From positions 1 to 64,000 of the forward strand of contig NZ_ATWY01000001.1 in assembly GCF_000421405.1 (NCBI RefSeq): 64,000 nt of DNA. The letters are read 5' to 3'. The position numbers were made by a program, and so were the translations under genes. Position 1 is the first letter of the stretch, and the number at the start of each line of letters is the position of its first letter. The stretch comes from Butyrivibrio sp. NC2007. GTDB lineage: Bacteria; Bacillota; Clostridia; Lachnospirales; Lachnospiraceae. This document shows positions 26,664 through 35,184 of the stretch, in pieces. The notes below the pieces were generated by a model. The model had not been told where the DNA came from, searched no databases, and worked only from the letters and a program-made list of their open reading frames with translations.

Positions 26664-28466
26664 TTAATCACTGATTAGTTTAAGTGATGATATATCAGGT
26701 GAAATAGCCATAGAGTAGTTTGTGTAATATACAACGAAACCGGGTTTTGCACCATTTGGTTTCTTTACATCTTTTCTCTGCAGATAGTCTATTTCAACCT
26801 TTTCCTGATTCTTACCCTTTGAATAAAAGCCGGCAAGAGCAGCTGCTTCCTCAAAGGCTCTGTCAGGAACTTCTTTTCCTCCGGTTAAAAGAACTACATG
26901 TGATCCGGGAATCTTTTTAGCATGGAACCACCAGTCGCCTCCGTTTGCTGTCTTAAATGTAAGTTCATCGTTTTGAATGTTATTCTTTCCTACATAAATA
27001 TCAAAGCCATCGCTGGAGAGGTAGTGGAAAGGAGCACTCTTTACCTTGTCATTCCGTCCTTTTTTACCTGATACATGGGATTTAATATATCCGCTTTCTG
27101 CAAGTTCCTGCCTTATCTGAGCCAGGTCAGTTTCTTTCTGAGCTATATCAAGAGAAGTAGCAATAGACTCGAGCTGTTCAATTGCTTCAGCTACTTCTTT
27201 CATCTGTTCTTCCAGGGCTTCCTGAGTTCTCTTGAGTTTAGTGTATTTATCAAAATACCTTTTGGCATTCTGATTGGGCGTGAGAGTAGGATCCAAAGGA
27301 ATAGTAATATCTTTTCCTGTGTTATAGTCATTGACGGTGATGGATTTATCGCCTTCCTTAGCATTGTAACCATAGGTGTTTAGAAGTTCTCCATATACTC
27401 TGTATTTATCTTTCTTCTCCGAATCTGCCATCTGCTTGGATTGAAGATCATATTTTCTGACATTACGCTCCAAAGCTGTCTGAACGATTTTTCTGAGGTC
27501 AACAGATTTCTGACGGATTCTTGTGAAAGTATTTTTTTCAGAATAATACTGTTCAATAAGCGAAGAGATAGAATCACATTCTTTTACCATCCATGAGCTA
27601 TCAGACTCAGAAAGTTCCTTTCCGAAACCATAAAGTGTAAGAGGTATGGAAGAATATTCCTTAGGAGCATTTCCTTCATAGTAAATTGCCGGATTATAGT
27701 TGCCTGATTTGATACACTCAACTATATCTCCAAAATGTCTGTAGATAGAAGTAGATTCCCTGGTATCCAAGGCGATTGCCGATTTATCAGCATCAATTCC
27801 GGCTCTGAAACTTATCTCCTGTGCAATGATCGGAGATATACCTGTATAGCTGGAATAAATTGCTTTAAACACAGGCATTCCTTTGCTGAGAACGAGGGAA
27901 GAGAATTCATCAGCTGTAGTCGTTAGAGGATTTGCTTTCTCCTGTGATGGGATAAAATAGGTTCTTCCGGGAAGAACTTCTCTTACTGAGCTTACAGATG
28001 CCGGAATATGCTTAATAGAGTCAATTATAACGTCATTTTCATCGGTAAAGATAATATTACTGTATTTGCCCATAATCTCGATTATGAGAGTTTTATGGCG
28101 TAAATCGCCCATTTCGTCTAAATGCTCTACCTCAAAGCGGATGACTCTCTCAAGACCGCCGGGCTGTGTTATAGATATGATCCTTCCGTTTTGTATATGC
28201 TTTCTTAGGAGCATGCAGAAGTTGGGTGCAGTCATAGGAGATGCTTTTGTTTCATCCGTAAGATAAACAAGTGGAAGCGTAGCATCTGCTGAAAGCACCA
28301 GCTTTGTCTGCTTGATCCCGAATTTATCTGCTGCTTCAAAAGAGAGTTTCACAGTGATAAAAAGCTCATCACTTTCTGTCTGAGCTATCTTGTATATACG
28401 TCCTCCGACGAGCAGGTCGGAGAAATCCTTTGTAAGGTTTGCGATTGTAATTCCGTCAAATGCCAT
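26664..28466 (-). CDS. rqcH: RqcH / NFACT-family ribosome quality-control factor
   Basis: 600 aa from the ATG at 28466, which begins MAFDGITIANLTKDF, the normal family start; AAAAGGAAAT precedes it. NFACT-N (about 1-180), a middle helix-hairpin region, a coiled coil (about 350-440) and NFACT-R/DUF814 (about 450-570, GFDIYVGKNNIQNDEL and WWFHAKKIPGSHVVL) are in the usual order. RqcH binds split 50S subunits carrying stalled peptidyl-tRNA and recruits Ala-tRNA to add alanine tails. The nucleic-acid contact usually written DR reads ER here (GLERV). Older annotations call the family fibronectin-binding. Confidence 0.92.
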   Translation of the reverse strand: MAFDGITIANLTKDFSDLLVGGRIYKIAQTESDELFITVKLSFEAADKFGIKQTKLVLSADATLPLVYLTDETKASPMTAPNFCMLLRKHIQNGRIISITQPGGLERVIRFEVEHLDEMGDLRHKTLIIEIMGKYSNIIFTDENDVIIDSIKHIPASVSSVREVLPGRTYFIPSQEKANPLTTTADEFSSLVLSKGMPVFKAIYSSYTGISPIIAQEISFRAGIDADKSAIALDTRESTSIYRHFGDIVECIKSGNYNPAIYYEGNAPKEYSSIPLTLYGFGKELSESDSSWMVKECDSISSLIEQYYSEKNTFTRIRQKSVDLRKIVQTALERNVRKYDLQSKQMADSEKKDKYRVYGELLNTYGYNAKEGDKSITVNDYNTGKDITIPLDPTLTPNQNAKRYFDKYTKLKRTQEALEEQMKEVAEAIEQLESIATSLDIAQKETDLAQIRQELAESGYIKSHVSGKKGRNDKVKSAPFHYLSSDGFDIYVGKNNIQNDELTFKTANGGDWWFHAKKIPGSHVVLLTGGKEVPDRAFEEAAALAGFYSKGKNQEKVEIDYLQRKDVKKPNGAKPGFVVYYTNYSMAISPDISSLKLISD

Positions 28467-28539
28467 TTCAAATATTTCCTTTTCAAATAATAAATGCATG
28501 ACTATTATACAGTAAAATAGCATATTTGGTTGAGATTTT

Positions 28540-28568
28540 TTGAAATTGCTGATATAGTATTTTAGTAT
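28540..28568 (+). promoter_or_regulatory. Promoter of trpS
   Basis: TTGAAA (28540-28545) and TAGTAT (28563-28568) are separated by 17 nt. The trpS ATG follows 20 nt later, preceded by TTGGAGGAT. Confidence 0.6.
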
Positions 28569-28587
28569 ACATTTTGGAGGATTAGCT

Positions 28588-29589
28588 ATGGAAAACGAAA
28601 AGAAGATAATGCTCTCCGGCATTCAGCCAAGCGGAGATTTACATTTGGGAAATTACCTTGGAGCCATCAAGAACTGGGCAGACAGGGTAAATGATTTTGA
28701 GTGCTATTACTTTATGGCAGATATGCACACCATCACAGTAAGACAGGATCCCAAGGAACTCAGAAGACGTTCTCTTGAGATGCTTGCTCTTTATATTGCA
28801 TGCGGACTTGATCCTGAGAAGAACACTCTTTTCCTTCAGTCACATGTTCCTGCTCATGCACAGCTTGGATGGGTTCTTGACTGCTATACAATGTTCGGCG
28901 AGCTTAGCCGAATGACTCAGTTTAAAGACAAATCCGAGAAGCACAAAGACAATATCAATGCCGGTCTTTTCACATATCCTTCTCTTATGGCTGCAGATAT
29001 TCTTCTGTATCAGCCTCACTACGTACCTGTAGGAGAAGACCAGAAACAACACGTTGAGCTTACTAGAAATATTGCTGAGCGTTTCAATAACATCTATGGT
29101 GACGTATTTAGAATTCCTGAGCCTTATATTGCCAAGACAGGTGCTCGTATTTATGGCCTCACAACACCGGGATCCAAGATGAGTAAGTCAGAGCCTAACG
29201 GATGTGTATTCCTTATGGATGAGCCTGATGTTGTAATGAAGAAGTTTAAGAGAGCAGTAACAGACTCAGATACAGAGAACTGCGTTCGCTATGACAAGGA
29301 GAACAAGCCGGGCGTAGCTAACCTTATGAATATCTACTCAACCATTACAGGCAAGACCTTTGAAGAGATTGAGAAAGAGTTCGAAGGACAGGGCTATGGT
29401 GCATTTAAGCCTGCAGTAGGAGAGGCTGTGCTTGAGACACTTAATCCTATTCGTGAGGAAGCTAAGAGACTTATTGCTGATAAGGCTTATCTTGAGAGTG
29501 TATATAAAGAGGGTGCTGAGAGAGCATCTTATATTGCAAACAAGACACTTCGTAAGGTTTATAAGAAAATCGGATTTTATCAGCTCTGA
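28588..29589 (+). CDS. trpS: Tryptophanyl-tRNA synthetase
   Basis: 333 aa class Ic synthetase. The HIGH equivalent lies in SGDLHLGNYLGAI and the KMSKS loop in PGSKMSKSEPNG. It charges tRNA-Trp in the cytosol. The gene is monocistronic with its own promoter and a strong terminator. No T-box-like leader is visible, since the predicted leader is only about 15 nt. Confidence 0.97.
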   Translation: MENEKKIMLSGIQPSGDLHLGNYLGAIKNWADRVNDFECYYFMADMHTITVRQDPKELRRRSLEMLALYIACGLDPEKNTLFLQSHVPAHAQLGWVLDCYTMFGELSRMTQFKDKSEKHKDNINAGLFTYPSLMAADILLYQPHYVPVGEDQKQHVELTRNIAERFNNIYGDVFRIPEPYIAKTGARIYGLTTPGSKMSKSEPNGCVFLMDEPDVVMKKFKRAVTDSDTENCVRYDKENKPGVANLMNIYSTITGKTFEEIEKEFEGQGYGAFKPAVGEAVLETLNPIREEAKRLIADKAYLESVYKEGAERASYIANKTLRKVYKKIGFYQL

Positions 29590-29612
29590 TTTAATATGAT
29601 GATATAAAGGGA

Positions 29613-29648
29613 AACGCCGCTTTCAATAAAATGAAAGCGGCGTTTTTT
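29613..29648 (+). terminator. Terminator of trpS
   Basis: AACGCCGCTTTCA (29613-29625) pairs perfectly with TGAAAGCGGCGTT (29632-29644) around a 6-nt loop and runs into TTTT. Confidence 0.9.
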
Positions 29649-29667
29649 AAAAGGATTAGGAGTTGAA

Positions 29668-29700
29668 ATGAAAAATAGAATTACTGTATTTAAGGATTAA
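29668..29700 (+). other. Ten-codon ORF with ribosome site, possible gene remnant
   Basis: AGGAG stands 5 nt before an ATG that opens a 10-codon frame (MKNRITVFKD) ending in TAA, overlapping the uxaB stop on the other strand. It follows the trpS terminator with no evident promoter. It may be the surviving 5' end of a lost gene or chance. Confidence 0.2.
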
Positions 29701-31196
29701 AGGCAGCTCTGGTATGCAGCCTTAGCACCCTCTGTGTGGATCTTCTTAAGATCAGCAATAACTGTATCTGTAAGACCATCAATCTTATTGAGGTCCTGAT
29801 CCCACATCTTTTCATTGCCAAGGACAGCCTTTACAAGGTCTTCCTCAGAATCATTCTTGTGGTCATAGAAGAACTCAAGTGCCCATCTGTCATCGTTGAC
29901 AGTGTAGGTGTTTCCGGCAGGTCTCTTACATACAAGTCCTGCATCTGTAAGTTCCTGAACATCATTTGAATAGAAAGCTATATATGCTGCCAGTGACATT
30001 GTAAGGCAAACAGGGAGCTTGCCGTTCTTATCAATATACTGAAGGAATGAAGGCATGTTTCTTGCCTTCCACTTACTTGTTGAGTTAAGTGAGATTGACA
30101 TAAGCTCGTGGTTTACAAAAGGATTGTTGAATCTGTCCTTAACAGCAGCTGCGAACTGATTGAGGTCATTCTCATCAAGGTGATCAACGAGAGTAGGAAT
30201 AACTTCTTCATTGAGCATCTTGTTCATGAAGCCTGCAACAGCATCATCCTGCATGCAGTCACGAACAATATCAAATCCTGCAAGATAGGCTCCGAGTACA
30301 AATCCTGTGTGAGCACCGTTGAGGATACGAACCTTACGATGCTTATATGGCATTACATCAGGAACAACATGTACATTTACACCGGCTTTCTTGAAAGGAA
30401 GTCTGTCCTCAAGACCTTCAGGTCCTTCGATGATCCATACTCCAAAGATCTCACCAACATCGATGAGCTCGTCGTGATATCCGTTCTCAGCTTCGAGCTT
30501 CTCAACTTCCTTAGGATCACGGATCCTTCCGGGAACAATTCTGTCTACAAGAGTAGAGCAGAAGATGTTTTCATTATTTACCCAGTTCTTAAACTCATCC
30601 TCAAGTTTCCACTGGTCTATGTACTGATTGACACACTTTAAAAGCTCTTTTCCGTTATTATCTATAAGCTCGCAGGAGAGAACTACGATACCCTTCTTGC
30701 CTGCCTTAAATCTTCTGTAAAGTACCTGAGTGAGCTTTCCGGGGAAGCTGGCTGCAGGCTGATCATCGAAATTGCAGGAAGGATCATAAGCAATACCTGC
30801 CTCAGTTGTGTTGGAAGCAATAATATCGAGATCGTCGCTTTCTGCAATTTCCATAATCTTATCAAAATCGCTTTTATCGTATGGATTTAAGCAGCAGTCA
30901 CATGCGGAGATAACTCTCTTTGCATCAACTTTCTGACCGTTCTCACTACCTCTTAAGTAAAGGGTATAAAGACCTTCCTGCTTATTTACAAGCTCTGTAA
31001 GTCCCATTGAAATAGGCTGTACAAGAGCAACCTTACCGTTGAAACCGGCCTTCTCATTGCTGATGTCAAAGAAATAGTCAACGAAAGCACGCATAAAATT
31101 ACCTTCGCCAAACTGAAGAACCCTGATAGGAGCATCCTTTAAAACGTACCCCTTGTAACCTGATTTCTCAAGTACATCATAGTTTAATAACTCCAT
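29697..31196 (-). CDS. uxaB: Tagaturonate reductase (altronate oxidoreductase)
   Basis: 499 aa member of the long-chain mannitol dehydrogenase family. The N-terminal NAD-binding part (VLQFGEGNFMRAFVDYFF) and the C-terminal catalytic part (KVRILNGAHTGFVLGAYLAG with the conserved Lys-Asn-His set) are intact. UxaB interconverts tagaturonate and altronate in galacturonate breakdown, which fits a pectin-using organism. AGGAGGT precedes the ATG. Two LacI-type palindromes overlap and follow the promoter. No other uxa/kdg gene is adjacent. Confidence 0.92.
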   Translation of the reverse strand: MELLNYDVLEKSGYKGYVLKDAPIRVLQFGEGNFMRAFVDYFFDISNEKAGFNGKVALVQPISMGLTELVNKQEGLYTLYLRGSENGQKVDAKRVISACDCCLNPYDKSDFDKIMEIAESDDLDIIASNTTEAGIAYDPSCNFDDQPAASFPGKLTQVLYRRFKAGKKGIVVLSCELIDNNGKELLKCVNQYIDQWKLEDEFKNWVNNENIFCSTLVDRIVPGRIRDPKEVEKLEAENGYHDELIDVGEIFGVWIIEGPEGLEDRLPFKKAGVNVHVVPDVMPYKHRKVRILNGAHTGFVLGAYLAGFDIVRDCMQDDAVAGFMNKMLNEEVIPTLVDHLDENDLNQFAAAVKDRFNNPFVNHELMSISLNSTSKWKARNMPSFLQYIDKNGKLPVCLTMSLAAYIAFYSNDVQELTDAGLVCKRPAGNTYTVNDDRWALEFFYDHKNDSEEDLVKAVLGNEKMWDQDLNKIDGLTDTVIADLKKIHTEGAKAAYQSCL

Positions 31197-31215
31197 ATGA
31201 ATTTACCTCCTGTAA

Positions 31216-31229
31216 TGTAACCGCTTACA
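31216..31229 (-). promoter_or_regulatory. LacI-family operator between promoter and uxaB start
   Basis: TGTAACCGCTTACA is a near-perfect palindrome of the LacI/GalR or cre type with a central CG. It lies in the uxaB leader, just upstream of the ribosome site. Confidence 0.7.
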
Positions 31230-31261
31230 ATTATTAGCGCTTAATTTCTTTTCTAAATATT

Positions 31262-31290
31262 GTTATATCAAATTATGTAAGCGTTTACAA
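31262..31290 (-). promoter_or_regulatory. uxaB promoter with overlapping LacI-type operator
   Basis: On the minus strand TTGTAA (31285-31290) and TATAAC (31262-31267) are 17 nt apart. The palindrome TGTAAGCGTTTACA (31276-31289) covers the -35 box. With the second site at 31216 this forms a two-operator arrangement suited to a uronate-responsive LacI-family repressor or CcpA. Confidence 0.7.
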
Positions 31291-31350
31291 TAGTAAAATT
31301 TTAATAATTTTCAAATGCTTCTTTTGGCACAGTTACGGATTTCGTTGACA

Positions 31351-31379
31351 TTGACCTTGAAATTGCGTTATATTATAAT
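31351..31379 (+). promoter_or_regulatory. Promoter of the yicC-gmk-rpoZ operon
   Basis: TTGACC (31351-31356) and a perfect TATAAT (31374-31379) are 17 nt apart, 43 nt upstream of the yicC start. No operator is visible. Confidence 0.85.
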
Positions 31380-31422
31380 AACTTGTGTAAATTTATACCC
31401 AAAATAAGGGGGATTACTAGAT

Positions 31423-32310
31423 ATGGTCTGCAGTATGACTGGTTTTGGCAGAAGTGAAGTCACAGAAGGTCAGCGCAAGTATATTGTTGAGCTTAAGTCT
31501 GTTAACAACAGGTACCTTGATATCAATATAAAGATGCCCAAGAAGTTCAATTCTTTTGAGTCAGCTATAAGAGCTGAACTTAAGAACTTTATGAAGCGTG
31601 GCAAGGTCGATGTTTTCATTAGTTATGAGGATTTTTCAGAATCAGAATCCAGAGTAAAATATAATAAGGCTATCGCTGAAGAGTATTTCAATTACCTGAA
31701 AGAAATGGCGGATGATTTCGGACTTGATAATGATGTACGTATCTCAGTACTTTCAAGATTTCCGGAAGTATTTACTATGGAAGAAGAGGAACTTGACGAA
31801 GAAGAGGTCTGGAGCGGAATCAAGAAGGCTCTTGATGAGGCAGGCAAGCAGTTCTTAGAGTCAAGGACAAGAGAGGGCGAGTTCCTTTCCAAGGATTTAA
31901 ATGCCAAGCTTGATGGTATGTTTGAGAATGTAGAATATATCACCGAGAGATCGCCTGAGATCATAACAGAGTACAAGGCTAAACTCAGAGAGAAGATAGC
32001 AGATCTCTTAGATGACAAGCAGGTTGATGAGAACAGGCTTGCGATGGAAGTTACCATCTACGCTGACAAGGTTTGCGTTGATGAGGAACTTACAAGACTT
32101 AGAAGCCACATTCTTGCTACCAAGGAAGCTCTTTCTACAGGCGATGACAAGGACGGAATAGGCAGAAAGCTTGATTTCCTGGCGCAGGAGATGAACAGAG
32201 AAGCCAATACAATTCTTTCAAAGTCTACAGACCTTAAGATCTCAGACAGAGGAATCGCACTTAAGACTGATATTGAGAAAGTAAGGGAGCAAATACAGAA
32301 CATTGAGTAA
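31423..32310 (+). CDS. yicC: YicC/YloC-family endoribonuclease
   Basis: 295 aa, standard family length. It opens with MTGFGR and SVNNRYLDI and ends with the conserved QEMNREANTILSKSTD. YicC proteins are endoribonucleases linked to small-RNA turnover in E. coli. Here it leads an operon with gmk, rpoZ, rimO and pgsA, as yloC does with gmk and rpoZ in Bacillus. The small remA gene found between them in Bacillus is absent. AAGGGGG precedes the ATG. Confidence 0.93.
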   Translation: MVCSMTGFGRSEVTEGQRKYIVELKSVNNRYLDINIKMPKKFNSFESAIRAELKNFMKRGKVDVFISYEDFSESESRVKYNKAIAEEYFNYLKEMADDFGLDNDVRISVLSRFPEVFTMEEEELDEEEVWSGIKKALDEAGKQFLESRTREGEFLSKDLNAKLDGMFENVEYITERSPEIITEYKAKLREKIADLLDDKQVDENRLAMEVTIYADKVCVDEELTRLRSHILATKEALSTGDDKDGIGRKLDFLAQEMNREANTILSKSTDLKISDRGIALKTDIEKVREQIQNIE

Positions 32311-32926
32311 TCGTAAAGGTATAATAATAGTTGTTTCAGGATTTTCCGGTGCCGGTAAGGGCACACTTATGAAGGAGCTGACCAAGAAATACGACAATTA
32401 CGCGCTTTCAGTATCAGCTACAACCAGAAACCCAAGACCCGGAGAAGTTAACGGCAGAGAGTATTTCTTTGTAACAAATGAGGAGTTTGAGAAGCTTATT
32501 AACGAGAACGGCCTCATAGAACACGCAGGTTACGTAGATCATTACTACGGAACTCCCAGAAAGTTTGTAGAAGATAAGCTTTCACAGGGAATAGATGTTA
32601 TACTTGAAATAGAGATTCAGGGAGCTCTTCAGATAAAAGAGCAGTATCCTGACGCGGTACTTCTTTTCGTAATGCCGCCATCAGTGGCAGAACTCGAGAA
32701 GAGACTTCGAGGACGCGGAACAGAGACTGAGGAAGTAATTCTTCAGAGGCTAAAGAGAGCTAAGGAAGAGTCCGTAGGAATCGAGAAGTATGACTATCTT
32801 GTTATCAATGATGATCTTGAAAAGTGCACAGAGAGGCTTCATAGTATAATAGAAGCAGCTCACGGAGCACCATCAAGAAATCTTGATTTTATAGAAACCA
32901 TCAGAGATGAGCTTAACAGGTTATAA
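32303..32926 (+). CDS. gmk: Guanylate kinase
   Basis: 207 aa. The P-loop is GFSGAGKGT, followed by the GMP-binding SATTRNPRPGEVNGREYFFV. It phosphorylates GMP to GDP. The start is a TTG at 32303, overlapping the yicC stop by 8 nt, with GGGAG upstream, so translation is coupled to yicC. No in-frame ATG exists before the P-loop. Confidence 0.95.
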   Translation: MSNRKGIIIVVSGFSGAGKGTLMKELTKKYDNYALSVSATTRNPRPGEVNGREYFFVTNEEFEKLINENGLIEHAGYVDHYYGTPRKFVEDKLSQGIDVILEIEIQGALQIKEQYPDAVLLFVMPPSVAELEKRLRGRGTETEEVILQRLKRAKEESVGIEKYDYLVINDDLEKCTERLHSIIEAAHGAPSRNLDFIETIRDELNRL

Positions 32927-32971
32927 ACCTTTAGCTTGTATATGCGGTTATTATCGCAGGAAAGGAATAAA

Positions 32972-33271
32972 ATGATACACCCTTCTTATGTAGATCTTAT
33001 GAACGTAGTAAATAAGGAAGTTGAAGAGGGCGAGCAGCCTGTAATCAATTCCAGATATTCAGTAGTTATGGCTACTGCAAAGAGAGCAAGACAGATCATT
33101 GCCGGTGACGAGCCAATGGTTAAGGTTAAGGACAAGCAGAAGCCTCTTTCAATTGCAGTAGACGAGATGAACCAGGCACAGCTTCGTATTCTTACAGATG
33201 AGGAGAAGGCAGCCCTTCTTTCAGAGAACGAAGAGACAGCCGCAGCTGAGGAGACAGCAGAGAACGAATAA
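32972..33271 (+). CDS. rpoZ: RNA polymerase omega subunit
   Basis: 99 aa from the ATG at 32972 behind AGGAAAGGAAT. The omega signature SRYSVVMATAKRARQI is clear. An Ala/Glu-rich tail extends the C-terminus. Omega assists RNA polymerase assembly. rimO begins one nucleotide after its stop. Confidence 0.93.
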   Translation: MIHPSYVDLMNVVNKEVEEGEQPVINSRYSVVMATAKRARQIIAGDEPMVKVKDKQKPLSIAVDEMNQAQLRILTDEEKAALLSENEETAAAEETAENE

Positions 33272-33272
33272 T

Positions 33273-34640
33273 ATGAAAATATTTTTTGTTTCGCTAGGAT
33301 GCGACAAAAACAGAGTTGATACCGAGGTAATGCTTGGAATGCTCCAGGCACGCGGATACAGCTTTACAGATGATGAGGATGAAGCAAAAGCAGCAGTTGT
33401 AAACACCTGCTGCTTTATAAATGATGCCAAGCAGGAGAGTATCGACACTATACTTGAGCTCTCCGAGCGCAGGAAAGATGGCAGGCTTCAGGCACTCATA
33501 GTTACAGGTTGTCTCGGCCAGAGATACCAGGATGAGATACAGAAGGAGATTCCAGAAGTAGATGCAATCCTTGGAGTTACATCCATGGACAAGGTAGTTG
33601 ATGCTATCGAAGCTACTGTTAAGAGGAACAAGCTCTTTTCCCATGAAAACTACTTCGAGGATATCGATAAGCCCGCTAAGGGCGGATATCAGAGAGTTAT
33701 CACCACAGGAGGACTCTTTGATTATCTCAAGATTGCGGAAGGCTGTGACAAGCATTGCACCTACTGCATCATCCCCAAGGTAAGAGGCAGGTATCGCAGT
33801 ATTCCCATGGATGAGCTTCTTATTGAGGCAAAAGACCTGGCGGAGGGCGGAGTTACTGAGCTTCTCGTAGTTGCTCAGGAGACCACCATCTACGGTACAG
33901 ACCTGTACGGAAGAAAGATGCTTCCGGAGCTTTTACGAAAGCTCTGTAAGATAGAGGGCTTTAAGTGGATAAGAGTACTTTACTGTTATCCTGAAGAGAT
34001 TGACGATGAACTGATAAAAGTCATGAAGGAAGAGCCCAAGATATGTCATTATCTTGACATCCCCATTCAGTCAGGGTCTGACAGGATCCTTAAGCTGATG
34101 GGAAGAAGGACGAACAGCGCCGAGATAAGAGCGCTGGTTACGCACCTTAGAGAAGAGATTCCGGACATCTGCATCAGAACTACGCTGATAAGCGGATTCC
34201 CGGGAGAGACTGCCGAGGATCACAAGCAGACTGAAGACCTTGTAAGTGATCTTAGATTCGACAGATTAGGGGTATTTACTTACTCTCAGGAAGAGGACAC
34301 ACCGGCTGCCACAATGCCGGATCAGGTTACTGAGAGGGTAAAGAACACTCGCAGAAACAAACTTATGCGAATTCAGCAGAAGATCGCATTTGAAGCTGCG
34401 GAGGATATGGTAGGAAAAACTGTAAGAGCAGTTGTGGAAGGCAGGATCACAGATGCTGATGATGACGATGGCCTTTCATACGTAGCAAGAACTTACAAGG
34501 ATGCACCGGATATCGATGGATATCTTTTTATAACAGGAGTGCAGAGGGAGCTGATGACAGGGGATTATGTTGATGTCCTTATTACCGGCTCGAACGAATA
34601 TGATTTGATAGGAGAGCTGAAAGATGAATTTACCAAATAA
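33273..34640 (+). CDS. rimO: Ribosomal protein S12 methylthiotransferase RimO
   Basis: 455 aa from ATG 33273 (MKIFFVSLGCDKNRVDTE). Domains run UPF0004 (about 1-120, with Cys10, NTCCF and TGCLGQR for the second cluster), radical SAM (CDKHCTYC) and TRAM (about 385-450). The SLGCDKN start and the RimO-type spacing separate it from MiaB. It methylthiolates an aspartate of S12. It abuts rpoZ and overlaps pgsA by 17 nt. Confidence 0.95.
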   Translation: MKIFFVSLGCDKNRVDTEVMLGMLQARGYSFTDDEDEAKAAVVNTCCFINDAKQESIDTILELSERRKDGRLQALIVTGCLGQRYQDEIQKEIPEVDAILGVTSMDKVVDAIEATVKRNKLFSHENYFEDIDKPAKGGYQRVITTGGLFDYLKIAEGCDKHCTYCIIPKVRGRYRSIPMDELLIEAKDLAEGGVTELLVVAQETTIYGTDLYGRKMLPELLRKLCKIEGFKWIRVLYCYPEEIDDELIKVMKEEPKICHYLDIPIQSGSDRILKLMGRRTNSAEIRALVTHLREEIPDICIRTTLISGFPGETAEDHKQTEDLVSDLRFDRLGVFTYSQEEDTPAATMPDQVTERVKNTRRNKLMRIQQKIAFEAAEDMVGKTVRAVVEGRITDADDDDGLSYVARTYKDAPDIDGYLFITGVQRELMTGDYVDVLITGSNEYDLIGELKDEFTK

Positions 34641-35166
34641 GTTAACTGTAGCAAGAGTAATTCTTATTCCGTTTTTTGTGTTTTTCCTTTTAAACGATTC
34701 TATGAACCCTAACTTTAAGTGGGTTGCGCTTGCAATCTTCATTGTTGCGAGCCTTACTGACCTTCTTGACGGCAAGATTGCCAGAAAGTATAACCTTGTA
34801 ACAGATTTTGGAAAATTCATGGATCCCTTAGCTGATAAGCTTCTTGTTTGCAGCGCAATGATCGGCCTTATTGAACTTGGCAGGATCGAGGCGTGGATCG
34901 TAATCGTGATCATCGCAAGAGAGTTCATCATCAGCGGATTCAGACTTATTGCGGCAGATAACGGAAGAGTTATCGCAGCAAGCTATTGGGGAAAATTTAA
35001 GACTACATTCCAGATGTTCATGGTAATCCTTATGATTGCCAATATCGGAATGACACCATTTCCGCTTATAACACAGATCATCAAGTGGATAGCTCTTGTC
35101 CTGACTATCGTTTCACTTGTGGACTACCTTATCAAGAATAAGGACGTAATGAGCGGTCCCTTTTAA
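34624..35166 (+). CDS. pgsA: CDP-diacylglycerol-glycerol-3-phosphate 3-phosphatidyltransferase
   Basis: 180 aa with about five membrane segments. The CDP-alcohol phosphotransferase motif is complete: DLLDGKIAR followed by GKFMDPLADK. It makes phosphatidylglycerophosphate for PG and cardiolipin. It starts inside rimO, a gene order common in Firmicutes. The helicase gene follows after 18 nt. Confidence 0.95.
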   Translation: MNLPNKLTVARVILIPFFVFFLLNDSMNPNFKWVALAIFIVASLTDLLDGKIARKYNLVTDFGKFMDPLADKLLVCSAMIGLIELGRIEAWIVIVIIAREFIISGFRLIAADNGRVIAASYWGKFKTTFQMFMVILMIANIGMTPFPLITQIIKWIALVLTIVSLVDYLIKNKDVMSGPF

Positions 35167-35184
35167 GCGATTTTAGGAGTATTA

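Noticed and set aside
26189..26671. 160-codon minus-strand frame at the end of the surface-protein gene
   Set aside because: Cys/Ser-rich translation opposite Gly/Thr-rich coding sequence, crossing the bidirectional terminator; a shadow.
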